From positions 1 to 64,000 of the forward strand of contig CALAPY010000020.1 of NCBI GenBank assembly GCA_937891015.1: a stretch of 64,000 nt of DNA. The letters are read 5' to 3'. The stretch is from UBA2108 sp002713215 (GTDB lineage: Bacteria > Bacteroidota > Bacteroidia > Flavobacteriales_G > Salibacteraceae). The notes beneath the pieces are model-generated. The model did no database searches and was not told the DNA's origin. It saw nothing but the letters and a program-made list of their open reading frames with translations. This document shows positions 16,941 to 26,554 of the stretch, in pieces (the first letter of the stretch is position 1; every line of letters begins with the position of its first letter). The position numbers and the translations under genes were made by a program.

Positions 16941-16948
16941 TATTTTTG
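16941..16948 (+). promoter_or_regulatory. -7 element (TATTTTTG) for hmgA-hppD
   Basis: An exact match 24 nt before the hmgA ATG. Confidence 0.48.
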
Positions 16949-16972
16949 GCGTCCATTTAAAATTGAATAGAG

Positions 16973-18130
16973 ATGCCCTTTTATCATAAACTCGGTAAAT
17001 TCCCTAATAAGAGACATATAACTTATAGAAAGGACAACGGTGAATTGTATTCGGAAGAACTGTTTGGAACTATAGGTTTCGATGGGATGTCATCGATAAT
17101 GTACCATTGTCACCGCCCAACCATCGTTAAAAATATCGGGGCAGAAAAAGATGTTAATCCTGTTGCAGCAGTTGCTAAAAATATACGCGCACAACGATTC
17201 AGAGGTTTTGAAGTCAATCCGGTAGCCGATCAATTGGATGCGCGAATTCCTGTTCTATTTAATGGAGATGTTTCAATTCAATTGGCGTCTCCAACCAATA
17301 AATCGGAAGACTATTTCTATAAAAATGGGGATGCAGATGAAGTAATCTTCGTTCATAAGGGATCTGGTAAATTAAGAACCCAAATGGGTAATATCGATTT
17401 TGCCTACGGTGACTATTTGGTTGTTCCACGAGGAATGATTTATAAAATGGATTTCGATTCCAGTGAGAATAGATTATTCATTACCGAGTCTAACCGACCG
17501 GTGTATACCCCTAAGAAATATAGAAACTGGTTTGGTCAACACCTGGAGCATTCTCCTTTTTGTGAAAGGGACCTTAGGCCTCCCTCAGAATTGGAAACAC
17601 ACGATGAGTTAGGAGATTTCTTAGTGAAAGTTAAGCGTGAAGGTGTTATTTATGATTTCACTTATGGCGCACATCCTTTTGGTGTAGTGGGATGGGACGG
17701 ATACAATTTCCCGTATGCGTTTTCTATACATGAATTTGAGCCCATCACCGGACGAGTTCATTTACCACCACCTATTCATCAAACTTTTGAAACAGACGCA
17801 TTCGTAATCTGTTCCTTTGTTCCTCGTTTGTATGATTATCACCCACAGGCAATACCCGCCCCTTACAACCACAGCAACATAGATGCTGACGAGGTTTTGT
17901 ACTATGTAGACGGTGACTTTATGAGCAGAAACGATATAGCTCCCGGGCACATTACGCTTCACCCAGCCGGTACAGCTCATGGACCACATCCGGGTGCGGC
18001 TGAAAGGAGTATTGGTAAAAAAGAAACTGAAGAATTGGCTGTTATGGTTGATACTTTTAGACCTTTACAAATTACTGAACAAGCCATAGCTATATCAGAT
18101 AAGGACTATTTTAAATCTTGGATTGGATAA
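16973..18130 (+). CDS. hmgA: Homogentisate 1,2-dioxygenase
   Basis: 385 residues, a cupin-fold iron dioxygenase that opens the ring of homogentisate to give maleylacetoacetate. Recognisable stretches are FYHKLGKFPNKRHITYR, VFVHKGSGKLRTQMG in the first cupin half, and PFGVVGWDGYNFPYAFSI. The C-terminal iron-binding area contains PPPIHQTFE and HPAGTAHGPHPGA. It is shorter than the human enzyme (445) but normal for the Bacteroidota branch. hppD follows 22 bp downstream, so two successive steps of tyrosine breakdown are encoded together. Fumarylacetoacetate hydrolase and maleylacetoacetate isomerase are not in the window. Confidence 0.93.
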   Translation: MPFYHKLGKFPNKRHITYRKDNGELYSEELFGTIGFDGMSSIMYHCHRPTIVKNIGAEKDVNPVAAVAKNIRAQRFRGFEVNPVADQLDARIPVLFNGDVSIQLASPTNKSEDYFYKNGDADEVIFVHKGSGKLRTQMGNIDFAYGDYLVVPRGMIYKMDFDSSENRLFITESNRPVYTPKKYRNWFGQHLEHSPFCERDLRPPSELETHDELGDFLVKVKREGVIYDFTYGAHPFGVVGWDGYNFPYAFSIHEFEPITGRVHLPPPIHQTFETDAFVICSFVPRLYDYHPQAIPAPYNHSNIDADEVLYYVDGDFMSRNDIAPGHITLHPAGTAHGPHPGAAERSIGKKETEELAVMVDTFRPLQITEQAIAISDKDYFKSWIG

Positions 18131-18152
18131 ATAATTTTAGAAGAAGTTAATT

Positions 18153-19316
<1,164 letters not shown>

Positions 19317-19339
19317 TTCAACTGGATTAAAATGATTTA

Positions 19340-19376
19340 AAAAAGGCCGTCTCGTTGAGATGGCCTTTTTGTTTTT
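19340..19376. terminator. Bidirectional Rho-independent terminator
   Basis: A 14-bp stem (19340-19353 with 19357-19370, one G-T pair) with a 3-nt loop starts with A5 and ends with T5, so it works on both strands. It serves hppD from the left and the PNGase F-like gene, whose stop is at 19375, from the right. Confidence 0.85.
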
Positions 19377-21651
19377 ATCGTTCCAATACCAACCTGCTTA
19401 CTCCACTTCCTGAAGCATTAGATACTTCAACAAAATAGACACCATTTTCCAGGTGGCTAATATCGAAATTGTATGATTCCAATTCTAAACTGGAATTAAA
19501 GAAGTAACGCATATGTTGCACTCCATCCACCGAAAAAATGGACACTCCAACTTCACCATCAATACCTGGCGTGCCAATTAAAAACTGACCCGAACTTGGG
19601 TTAGGATAAAGTTGAAGCTGATAGTTCTTGTCCTGATTAACATAATCCGGTACACCAACCAATTTTTCAGTTTCTCCATAGATTATTGGTTCATTGCTGT
19701 ACGATATTACCTGGGCATCAACCTGATAATGTGGATTATACCCTGCATTACAATTTGAACAGGTAACCCCAGTTACGCAGCTCGGGTTATTGGGGTGACA
19801 TTGATCCTGGTAAGACGCCTGGAATTTGTAGTCAAGATTAATTGAGGACTGACTGGTATACGCATCCAGATTAATTTTATTCGGAGGTGAAATAGCACCG
19901 GGGCACCAACCTGCTCTGTTGTAGGTCCACGTTCCTCTCTGTCCTGTGCAGTTATCAGGGTTAGGATTACAGGTATTCCATAAATCCTGAAGATAAATTT
20001 TGGATCCGTTAACCAAAATATCGTGCTTGGCATGATAAAACTCTGCGGCATTCCCAGTATTATCCTGTCCCCAACCATGGCCCGTAGTCGAAAGAATCAA
20101 CTTAGAACTTTCGGTTTTTTGAACGGTATGGTGCTTAACCTGAGGAACAGGTTGGAGTTTTGTGGGATTTCCAAAATCATACGTTCCATCCCATATTTCA
20201 TTAACAGCAGAATAGATATAATTGGGTTTACCCGATGTGTATTCCAGATCAAGTGTTAGGCCCCAGCCACCAGTTCCCCAGGTATCAATAAACACATGAA
20301 ATTCTACCTCACCTTGGAGTAACGAAGCATATTCGGTTAAATCTATGCTGTGATTGCAAGCAACAGCATATGGTGTAATGTACCGGATAATTTGAATCCT
20401 GTTTCCGTCGGGTGCAGTTATTTCAATATATGCCCAACGATCCCAATCATCACAGTTATTATTCGGACAGGCTACATCTAAATTGGCAACTATTTTGTCA
20501 TACGTACCTGTAAACTGGGGCATTTTGTGTTTGCCGTAATAATCCCTGCTGTTCTGTTGCCCAAACCAAATTACCACTGAATCTAGGGTCGTAACGGTTT
20601 GCGTCGATGCTCCTTGTTTTACTTCAATATTTCTGGCTAAGGTTGTAACATTCCCGTTACTTCCCGTTACAACTATTTTTACATCATGGGTTTTATATTG
20701 CTTAGGTCTCCAGGCTAGGTAGTAAAACCCTTCTTTCTTGATGGGCACGAATTCCTTTCCATCAATTTCTACCCTTACCCGATCTATGCTTAAAAAGCTG
20801 GACTCATCGATCGAAGCATTAATATATATTGGATACCAAACGTTGGTGTCCAATATTTCCAGGGGAACATCGTCAATCAGTCTTGTACTTACAATGGGAT
20901 TATAATCAGCCAAATCAATAACCGTAAACTGAATGACCCGTTCGGATGAATAGTGTGTTGCTGAACCCGCCACTATCCCTTTAACCTTGACTGTTCCTGC
21001 GCTTTTGGTCAAAGTTAAGGTTGACCCATTTACAGTGGCTGGGCCAGAAACTATAGCGTAGCTAATGGCTGCACCTGTCGACGCTGTTGCGTTCAAGGTA
21101 AAGGGAGCATCATCGGTTGTTTTCTTACTAATGGCAGGAAAATCAATTGGCTGATTCTTTTTACCGGAAGCCGGACACTTATCACGGAAAAATCGAAATT
21201 CTGAAATTTGCAAATCCGCCTTGGAAGACTCACAAATTAATTTGACAAAACGTCCGTTAACAGCCCCAAAATAAGTTGTGTCTTCATTTTTCTTGACAGC
21301 GTATTTTGCTGCATCATTTTTCTCTCCATCGCCCCATTTTGTGGTGTCGTTGGTTACAAATATCTGATAGCCTGAAAGTCGCCCGGATCCTTCCCATCGG
21401 GTTCTTGTACTAAAACCATTTACATCATAAGAAGCACCCAGGTCTATTATAATTTCATGCGGGCCATTTCCTTTGGTTCTCCATCGCGTATTGTTATCGT
21501 TATCAAAAGTCAACTCACCACCATTAGCTCCATTCTTCGAGCTTGTTTTAACCAATTTATAAACACTATCGGGTATTAATAATGTATCGCATTGAGCCGA
21601 AGCAAAAACCGATAACAACAATCCTGTAAATATTAATAAAGCTTTATTCAT
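19375..21651 (-). CDS. T9SS-exported PNGase F-like protein with discoidin domain
   Basis: 758 residues. A signal peptide (about 1-19) precedes an F5/8 type C (discoidin) domain at about 35-158 and two Ig-like/bacterial Ig segments at about 165-345. A PNGase F-type region at about 355-665 follows, then a type-A T9SS sorting domain (LYPNPSSGQF onward). Against Flavobacterium PNGase F, recalled from memory, CPNNNCDDWDR aligns with the Asp60 segment (here Asp404). The Glu206 site aligns with Glu537 in NAAEF, and the Glu118 position is Asp456 (IDTW). NRAGWCPG is also shared. It may release N-glycans from glycoproteins outside the cell, with the discoidin domain binding glycans; activity is uncertain because of the changed residue. 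Confidence 0.82.
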   Translation of the reverse strand: MNKALLIFTGLLLSVFASAQCDTLLIPDSVYKLVKTSSKNGANGGELTFDNDNNTRWRTKGNGPHEIIIDLGASYDVNGFSTRTRWEGSGRLSGYQIFVTNDTTKWGDGEKNDAAKYAVKKNEDTTYFGAVNGRFVKLICESSKADLQISEFRFFRDKCPASGKKNQPIDFPAISKKTTDDAPFTLNATASTGAAISYAIVSGPATVNGSTLTLTKSAGTVKVKGIVAGSATHYSSERVIQFTVIDLADYNPIVSTRLIDDVPLEILDTNVWYPIYINASIDESSFLSIDRVRVEIDGKEFVPIKKEGFYYLAWRPKQYKTHDVKIVVTGSNGNVTTLARNIEVKQGASTQTVTTLDSVVIWFGQQNSRDYYGKHKMPQFTGTYDKIVANLDVACPNNNCDDWDRWAYIEITAPDGNRIQIIRYITPYAVACNHSIDLTEYASLLQGEVEFHVFIDTWGTGGWGLTLDLEYTSGKPNYIYSAVNEIWDGTYDFGNPTKLQPVPQVKHHTVQKTESSKLILSTTGHGWGQDNTGNAAEFYHAKHDILVNGSKIYLQDLWNTCNPNPDNCTGQRGTWTYNRAGWCPGAISPPNKINLDAYTSQSSINLDYKFQASYQDQCHPNNPSCVTGVTCSNCNAGYNPHYQVDAQVISYSNEPIIYGETEKLVGVPDYVNQDKNYQLQLYPNPSSGQFLIGTPGIDGEVGVSIFSVDGVQHMRYFFNSSLELESYNFDISHLENGVYFVEVSNASGSGVSRLVLER

Positions 21652-21667
21652 GAAATTAAGTTTGCTA

Positions 21668-21675
21668 CAAATGTA
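21668..21675 (-). promoter_or_regulatory. -7 element (TACATTTG) for the PNGase F-like gene
   Basis: An exact match on the minus strand, 16 nt before the ATG at 21651. Confidence 0.48.
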
Positions 21676-21681
21676 ATCGTG

Positions 21682-21788
21682 ATTCTAATCAATATTTTAT
21701 CAATTTGCTTCCAGCATTACTAATTGTTGAATTAATATACTCATTCACTCATCTTAATATTTGGTAATCGTTCATAGATGATTAGAAT
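21682..21788. repeat. 10-bp inverted repeat flanking the divergent promoter region
   Basis: ATTCTAATCA at 21682-21691 and its exact reverse complement at 21779-21788 are separated by 87 bp. They lie between the divergent -7 elements of the PNGase F-like gene and pepA. Confidence 0.3.
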
Positions 21789-21815
21789 TTAAGGGCCTCA
21801 GAGCAGAACATTGAC

Positions 21816-21823
21816 TACATTTG
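21816..21823 (+). promoter_or_regulatory. -7 element (TACATTTG) for pepA
   Basis: An exact match 21 nt before the ATG at 21845. It overlaps the TTG at 21821 that opens the longest frame, so that TTG is not the start. Confidence 0.5.
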
Positions 21824-21844
21824 CCAACCCTAAAAACAGGATTT

Positions 21845-23284
21845 ATGAATACAATTTTTACTGCCTCCACAAGTCTAGAAAGCAACTCAAACTTCGTTGT
21901 CCTTTGTAATTCGTTAGACGATGTTTCGGGCCTAACAAACGAAGAGTTAAGTTTTGTCGAAAAGCAACTGGAAGCTAAAAACAATCCAGCTCAACTAAAC
22001 AGGTTGTCTCACCAGGTTTTTGTTTACAAAATTGAAGAAGGAGATGACGACAACCTGGTGCTTGAAAAAGCAAGGTTAGCTGCTCATGGTGTCTGTAAGC
22101 AGGTCAACAAACTTAAATTGACTGAAATAACAGTAACTGGTAATGTCTCTAGTAACCTGTTGTTTGCATTTTCTGAGGGACTTGGGCTAAGCAACTACCA
22201 ATTCCTAAAATATTTTACAGATGCCGATAAGAGAAAAAACTCACTTGAGAGCATTCATGTAATTGGATTGAATTCTAATGAAATAACCGAACTCAACGCC
22301 GTGGTTTCATCCACATTAGTTGCCCGGGATTTGGTTAATGAGCCGTTGTCTTACCTTACGGCAGAACAATATTCTCATGACATTGTAGACATTGGAGAAG
22401 ACGTTGGATTTGATGTAGAAGTTTTTAATAAAACTAAAATTCAGTCCTTAAAAATGGGAGGTTTACTTGCCGTAAATCTTGGATCACCAAATCCACCCAC
22501 GTTTTCCATATTAGAATGGAAACCTGAGAATGCTGTAAATAGCAAACCCTATGTTTTAGTAGGTAAAGGTGTTGTATACGATACAGGTGGGGTGAGTCTA
22601 AAACCTACTCCAAACTCCATGGATTATATGAAATGTGACATGGGTGGTTCTGCAACCGTAGTGGGCACCATGGCGGCAGTAGCTCAGTCCAAACTTCCAG
22701 TACACATTATAGGCTTAATCCCTGCAACTGAAAACAGACCGGGAGGAAACGCGTATGTTCCGGGAGATGTTATTCACATGCATAATGGAATGACGGTTGA
22801 AGTACTAAATACGGATGCAGAAGGAAGAATGATAATGGCAGATGCTCTGGCCTATGCAAGAAACTACGATCCTGAATTAGTAATTGATATGGCAACCCTA
22901 ACGGGAGCTGCCGCACGTGCAATTGGCGACAAGGCAATTATATCTATGGGTAATGCACCTCAACCTGTTCACGATAAACTTATCGAATCCGGTTTTAGAA
23001 CTTACGAAAGGTTAACCCAATTTCCATTTTGGGATGAATATAAGGACGATTTAAAATCGAACGTAGCAGATATTAAAAACCTGGGAGGCCCTGAAGCTGG
23101 CATGATTACCGCTGGAAAGTTTTTGGAATATTTTACACTTGATTCTGATAAAAAGAACGGTTTTCCCTATATCCATTTAGATATAGCTGGCCCTGCATTC
23201 AACCATTCTGAAAAGAACTATAGAGGAATTGAAGGAACGGGTGTTGGAGTTAGAACACTATTCGACTTCTTTAAGAATCTTTAA
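21845..23284 (+). CDS. pepA: Leucyl aminopeptidase (M17 family)
   Basis: 479 residues. The C-terminal catalytic domain has GKGVVYDTGGVSLKP with metal- and bicarbonate-site residues, the family signature NTDAEGRMIMADALAYA, and VIDMATLTGAAARAIG. The N-terminal domain (about 1-160) is more variable, as usual. It is a two-metal, hexameric cytosolic peptidase that removes N-terminal residues from peptides. I start it at the ATG 21845 because the promoter element covers the upstream TTG alternative. pdxA begins 8 bp after the stop, so they are co-transcribed. Confidence 0.92.
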   Translation: MNTIFTASTSLESNSNFVVLCNSLDDVSGLTNEELSFVEKQLEAKNNPAQLNRLSHQVFVYKIEEGDDDNLVLEKARLAAHGVCKQVNKLKLTEITVTGNVSSNLLFAFSEGLGLSNYQFLKYFTDADKRKNSLESIHVIGLNSNEITELNAVVSSTLVARDLVNEPLSYLTAEQYSHDIVDIGEDVGFDVEVFNKTKIQSLKMGGLLAVNLGSPNPPTFSILEWKPENAVNSKPYVLVGKGVVYDTGGVSLKPTPNSMDYMKCDMGGSATVVGTMAAVAQSKLPVHIIGLIPATENRPGGNAYVPGDVIHMHNGMTVEVLNTDAEGRMIMADALAYARNYDPELVIDMATLTGAAARAIGDKAIISMGNAPQPVHDKLIESGFRTYERLTQFPFWDEYKDDLKSNVADIKNLGGPEAGMITAGKFLEYFTLDSDKKNGFPYIHLDIAGPAFNHSEKNYRGIEGTGVGVRTLFDFFKNL

Positions 23285-23292
23285 TCGGGCAA

Positions 23293-24372
23293 ATGGTACA
23301 AAAAAGGCATTCCGGAAAGAAAAAAATTAAGGTCGGGGTTTCCATTGGAGATTATAATGGAGTTGGACTTGAAGTGATTATCAAATCATTTCTGGACTCC
23401 CGAATGATGGAAGGTTGTACTCCTATTGTTTACGGTTCAACTTCCCTCGCCAAAGACTACCGGAAGGCATTAAACATTCAGGATTTTAGCTTCAATTTTA
23501 TCTCAGACGCCGCCAAGGCCAATTCAAAAAAGGTAAACCTGGTGACTGTTTGGGAAGAAAAAAATGAATTAACGCTTGGTGAATCAACCGGAGATGCCGG
23601 AAGGTGTGCTTTTTTGTCTCTGGAAGCGGCAACAAATGATCTAGCATCAAACAAAATTGACGTACTGGTTACAGCTCCAATCAATAAAAACAACATACAG
23701 AGTGACGAGTTTGATTTTCCAGGTCATACTGAATATTTGGCTGACTATGCCAATGTAGAAACACCGCTTATGATTTTGTCTGCCGGTGATTTAAGAGTTG
23801 GAACCATTACAGGACATATTCCTTTGAAAGAAGTATCCGAAAACCTGTACCACGATGAAATTGTTACCAAAATTGAAATCTTCGAAAAATCGTTGAAGCA
23901 AGATTTTAGAATAACAAAACCTAGAATTGCAATTCTTGGACTAAATCCACATAATGGTGATAATGGTACCATAGGAAGTGAAGAATCTGAAGTTATCATA
24001 CCTGCCGTTGAGGAGGCTATGTCAAAAGGAATTCTTGCCTTTGGTCCTTTTCCGGCTGACGGTTTTTTTGGATCACCCGCCTATAAAAAATTCGATGGTA
24101 TTTTAAGTATGTATCACGACCAGGGCCTAACGCCATTTAAAGCGTTGAGTTTTGACGAAGGCGTGAATTTCACGGCCGGATTACCTATTGTAAGAACCTC
24201 TCCCGATCATGGAACGGGATATGACATTGCTGGTAAAGGAATTGCCTCTGAAACATCTTTCAGAAATGCGGTCTATTTGGCCATAGATATTTACAATAAC
24301 AGGAAGGATTTCAAAAAACTGAGTGAGTCACCTCTAGTAACCAAAAAAGCCCGGACTTCAAAAAACGATTAA
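23293..24372 (+). CDS. pdxA: 4-Hydroxythreonine-4-phosphate dehydrogenase
   Basis: 359 residues. Divalent-metal His ligands are seen in DFPGHTEYLAD and MYHDQGLTPFKAL, and the substrate-binding C-terminal segment has RTSPDHGTGYDIAGKG. The N-terminus KIKVGVSIGDYNGVGLEVI is a variant of the usual GDPxGIGPE, with Asn in place of Pro, as in other Bacteroidota sequences. It acts in the DXP-dependent route to pyridoxal 5'-phosphate, oxidising 4-phosphohydroxy-threonine before ring closure by PdxJ. It follows pepA by 8 bp. Confidence 0.92.
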   Translation: MVQKRHSGKKKIKVGVSIGDYNGVGLEVIIKSFLDSRMMEGCTPIVYGSTSLAKDYRKALNIQDFSFNFISDAAKANSKKVNLVTVWEEKNELTLGESTGDAGRCAFLSLEAATNDLASNKIDVLVTAPINKNNIQSDEFDFPGHTEYLADYANVETPLMILSAGDLRVGTITGHIPLKEVSENLYHDEIVTKIEIFEKSLKQDFRITKPRIAILGLNPHNGDNGTIGSEESEVIIPAVEEAMSKGILAFGPFPADGFFGSPAYKKFDGILSMYHDQGLTPFKALSFDEGVNFTAGLPIVRTSPDHGTGYDIAGKGIASETSFRNAVYLAIDIYNNRKDFKKLSESPLVTKKARTSKND

Positions 24373-24478
24373 TCGTGTTTTACAACCTAATCATCCTAAA
24401 TTATTAGTTGTTGTTTGTCAGGTAATTACACTCACTCAATCAACCTAAACCACTGAATTTTAAACCTTGACCTAATTT

Positions 24479-24491
24479 CCGTTTTTAACGG
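24479..24491. repeat. Short hairpin upstream of the DUF177 promoter
   Basis: CCGTT-TTT-AACGG forms a 5-bp stem with a 3-nt loop, 11 bp before the -7 element. It could be a weak terminator for pdxA or part of an operator. Confidence 0.25.
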
Positions 24492-24501
24492 CTAATTTTA
24501 T

Positions 24502-24509
24502 TACATTTG
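24502..24509 (+). promoter_or_regulatory. -7 element (TACATTTG) for the DUF177-rpmF unit
   Basis: An exact match 20 nt before the ATG at 24530. Confidence 0.5.
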
Positions 24510-24513
24510 CCGG

Positions 24514-24526
24514 CTCGAAATTCGAG
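24514..24526. promoter_or_regulatory. 13-bp palindrome at the expected transcription start of DUF177-rpmF
   Basis: CTCGAA-A-TTCGAG lies 4 nt after the -7 element and 3 nt before the ATG. It is placed to act as a repressor operator or a start-proximal RNA hairpin. Confidence 0.35.
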
Positions 24527-24529
24527 GCT

Positions 24530-25042
24530 ATGAATGATTATGAAATTCAGTTCACTGGATTAAAACTTGGAACACATAGCTTCCAATTTGAATTGAGTAA
24601 CAAGTTCTTTGAGTTTTTTAAAAATCAGGATCAGGAGTTGTCTCTTGTGGATGGTGGAAATATTCTGGTTCAATTGGAACTGGAAAAAAAGGAAACCATG
24701 TTGGTACTAAACTTTAGTATTAACGGACAAGTTGATGTTGCTTGTGATCGATGCATGGAAAGATTAAGTACTTCTATATCCTCGACGAACCGAATTATTG
24801 GAAAATTCAGTGATGAAGAGACATGGAACGAAGATGAGATTATTCACATCTCCTCAAGTGCTTATAAAGTAGATATTAAGGAATTGCTTTATGAATTCAT
24901 TTGTCTTGCTATTCCGGCTAAAAATGTTCATTCCGATGGTGAATGTAATCCCGAAATGATTAAAAAACTTAACGAGTATCGTTACTCAAATGATGATGAA
25001 GAAAAGATTGACCCACGTTGGGACAAGTTGAAAAATTTATAA
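24530..25042 (+). CDS. DUF177 (YceD-like) protein
   Basis: 170 residues, soluble and acidic. It has the VACDRCMERL segment, then a second Cys pair region (FICLAIPAKNVHSDGECNP) and the C-terminal DPRWDKLKNL, which is highly typical of DUF177. In most bacteria this gene precedes rpmF, as here, with only 15 bp between them. In plants and E. coli its relatives affect 23S rRNA maturation, so a ribosome-assembly role is plausible. It is the first gene after a clear promoter and so probably heads the transcript carrying rpmF. Confidence 0.88.
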   Translation: MNDYEIQFTGLKLGTHSFQFELSNKFFEFFKNQDQELSLVDGGNILVQLELEKKETMLVLNFSINGQVDVACDRCMERLSTSISSTNRIIGKFSDEETWNEDEIIHISSSAYKVDIKELLYEFICLAIPAKNVHSDGECNPEMIKKLNEYRYSNDDEEKIDPRWDKLKNL

Positions 25043-25057
25043 TAAAAACGCTGTAAA

Positions 25058-25252
25058 ATGGCACATCCAAAGAGAAAACAAAGTAAGACGAGAAGAGATA
25101 AGAGAAGAACTCACTACAAAACTTCTGCTCCTACTATCGCTACATGTCCTTCTACCGGACAACCTCATCTGTACCATAGGGCTCATTGGTTCGAAGGTAA
25201 ACTTTACTATAAGGGTAAAGTTGTAATGGAAAAGGATACTGTGGAAGCATAA
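25058..25252 (+). CDS. rpmF: 50S ribosomal protein L32
   Basis: 64 residues. It starts MAHPKRKQSKTRRDKRRTH, the standard L32 N-terminus. The zinc-ribbon Cys residues seen in many L32 proteins are mostly missing: only one Cys (ATCPSTG) remains, and the second knuckle reads HRAHWFEGKLYY. This zinc-independent form is normal in Bacteroidota. Two RNA hairpins follow directly, the second with a T-run. Confidence 0.97.
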   Translation: MAHPKRKQSKTRRDKRRTHYKTSAPTIATCPSTGQPHLYHRAHWFEGKLYYKGKVVMEKDTVEA

Positions 25253-25260
25253 TAGCTTTC

Positions 25261-25289
25261 AAATAGTTTCTTTTTCAAAGAATCTATTT
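25261..25289 (+). other. RNA hairpin directly after rpmF
   Basis: A 6-bp outer stem (25261-25266 with 25284-25289), one T-T mismatch and a 6-bp inner stem (25268-25273 with 25277-25282) close a 3-nt loop. No T-run follows, so it looks like a 3'-end or processing structure, not a terminator. Confidence 0.5.
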
Positions 25290-25307
25290 ATGAAATAATA
25301 TTATTTG

Positions 25308-25347
25308 AAATCGAATTCTATTCTTAGGGTTCGATTTTTTTATTTTA
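25308..25347 (+). terminator. Rho-independent terminator between rpmF and fabH
   Basis: A 13-bp stem (25308-25320 with 25325-25337, two G-U pairs) with a 4-nt loop continues into a T-rich tract. It should end the DUF177-rpmF transcript. Confidence 0.65.
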
Positions 25348-25366
25348 GCCCCCAATTCTCGCAAGA

Positions 25367-25531
25367 ATGAGAAGTATTCATAACTTATTGGTTAAAAACA
25401 GCTTCTTTTTTATAGGTGTGGTACAAAATGAAATCGTAATATTGGCCGGTAAAATTGTAATCCCTTCTTTTTTAATTGAAGAACAATTAAAAAAGGTATT
25501 ATTTAGAATTAATAGCTTTATAAATGGCTAA
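25367..25531 (+). CDS. Possible 54-residue ORF in the rpmF-fabH gap
   Basis: An ATG-initiated frame with no family resemblance runs through most of the gap and overlaps the fabH start by 8 bp. It is rich in Ile, Phe and Lys, as AT-rich non-coding DNA would be, and has only a weak purine stretch upstream. It follows the terminator directly. It may be a small leader peptide of fabH, but a chance ORF is more likely. Confidence 0.15.
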   Translation: MRSIHNLLVKNSFFFIGVVQNEIVILAGKIVIPSFLIEEQLKKVLFRINSFING

Positions 25532-26525
25532 AGTAACGGCTGCAATTACTGCAATAGGAGGGTATGTTCCCGAAACAAAAGTCACCAACAAAGACCTTGA
25601 AAAGTTAGTCGACACCTCCGATGAATGGATTACCACCCGAACAGGTATTAAGGAGAGAAGAATTGAAAAGCGTGAGGGTGCAGGTGCATCTGATATAGCG
25701 GTTCCGGCAGTATTAGAGCTCTGCGAAAAACGTGGCATTTCTCCTGAGGAAATCGAACTACTAATTTGTGCTACTGTAACAGCAGATTATAATTTTCCAA
25801 GTGCGGCAAACATTATTGCCGATAAAGTTGGCGCTAAAAATGCCTGGAGTTATGATGTAAATGCCGCTTGTTCCGGATTCATTTATGCATTATCTACCGG
25901 TGCTCAGTTTATTGAAACGGGACGTTATAAAAAAGTTGTAATTGTGGGAGTCGACAAAATGTCTTCCATTCTGAATTATAACGATAGAACAACATGTGTC
26001 ATTTTTGGAGATGGCGGAGGAGCAGTACTCCTGGAACCCAATGAAGAAGGCTTAGGTATCATTGATTTTGCTCTTCATTCGGATGGTTCTGGAAGGGAGT
26101 TTTTATATCAACCTGCCGGTGGATCGGTTCAACCCGCAAGCCACGAGTCGGTAGATAGTCAGGGGCATTTTGTTCATCAGGTTGGTAAACAGGTATTTAA
26201 ATTTGCCGTTACCAATATGGCGGACGTTTCAGTAGATGTAATGGAACGTAACGGCCTAACCGGAGATACTGTTGATTGGCTAGTTCCTCATCAGGCTAAC
26301 CTTAGAATAATTGATGCAACGGCCAATAGAATGGAACTTGACCCTAAAAAGGTCATGATTAATATTGAAAAATTTGGAAATACAACATCTGGAACCATTC
26401 CACTTTGTTTATGGGAATGGGAAAAGCAATTAAATAAAGGTGACAATTTAATTCTCTCAGCATTTGGTGGAGGATTTACATGGGGAGCCGTTTATCTTAA
26501 ATGGGCTTACGATAGCAAAAAATAA
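25524..26525 (+). CDS. fabH: 3-Oxoacyl-ACP synthase III (KAS III)
   Basis: 333 residues, thiolase fold. The catalytic triad is visible: Cys116 in NAACSGF, His in VPHQANLRII and Asn in FGNTTSGT. ISGxGGYVPE-like N-terminus and TSDEWITTRTGIKERR are typical. It condenses acetyl-CoA with malonyl-ACP to start fatty-acid synthesis. accB and accC follow 29 and 12 bp apart, so the initiating condensation and the malonyl-CoA supply are encoded together. I see no clear TAnnTTTG element in front of it. Confidence 0.96.
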   Translation: MAKVTAAITAIGGYVPETKVTNKDLEKLVDTSDEWITTRTGIKERRIEKREGAGASDIAVPAVLELCEKRGISPEEIELLICATVTADYNFPSAANIIADKVGAKNAWSYDVNAACSGFIYALSTGAQFIETGRYKKVVIVGVDKMSSILNYNDRTTCVIFGDGGGAVLLEPNEEGLGIIDFALHSDGSGREFLYQPAGGSVQPASHESVDSQGHFVHQVGKQVFKFAVTNMADVSVDVMERNGLTGDTVDWLVPHQANLRIIDATANRMELDPKKVMINIEKFGNTTSGTIPLCLWEWEKQLNKGDNLILSAFGGGFTWGAVYLKWAYDSKK

Positions 26526-26554
26526 TAGATCTTTAAAATTCAGAAAATTAAATT

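Noticed and set aside
21683..21689. TTCTAAT copy like those before sulP
   Set aside because: Single heptamers of this composition are expected many times in the window; there is no 11-bp phasing here.
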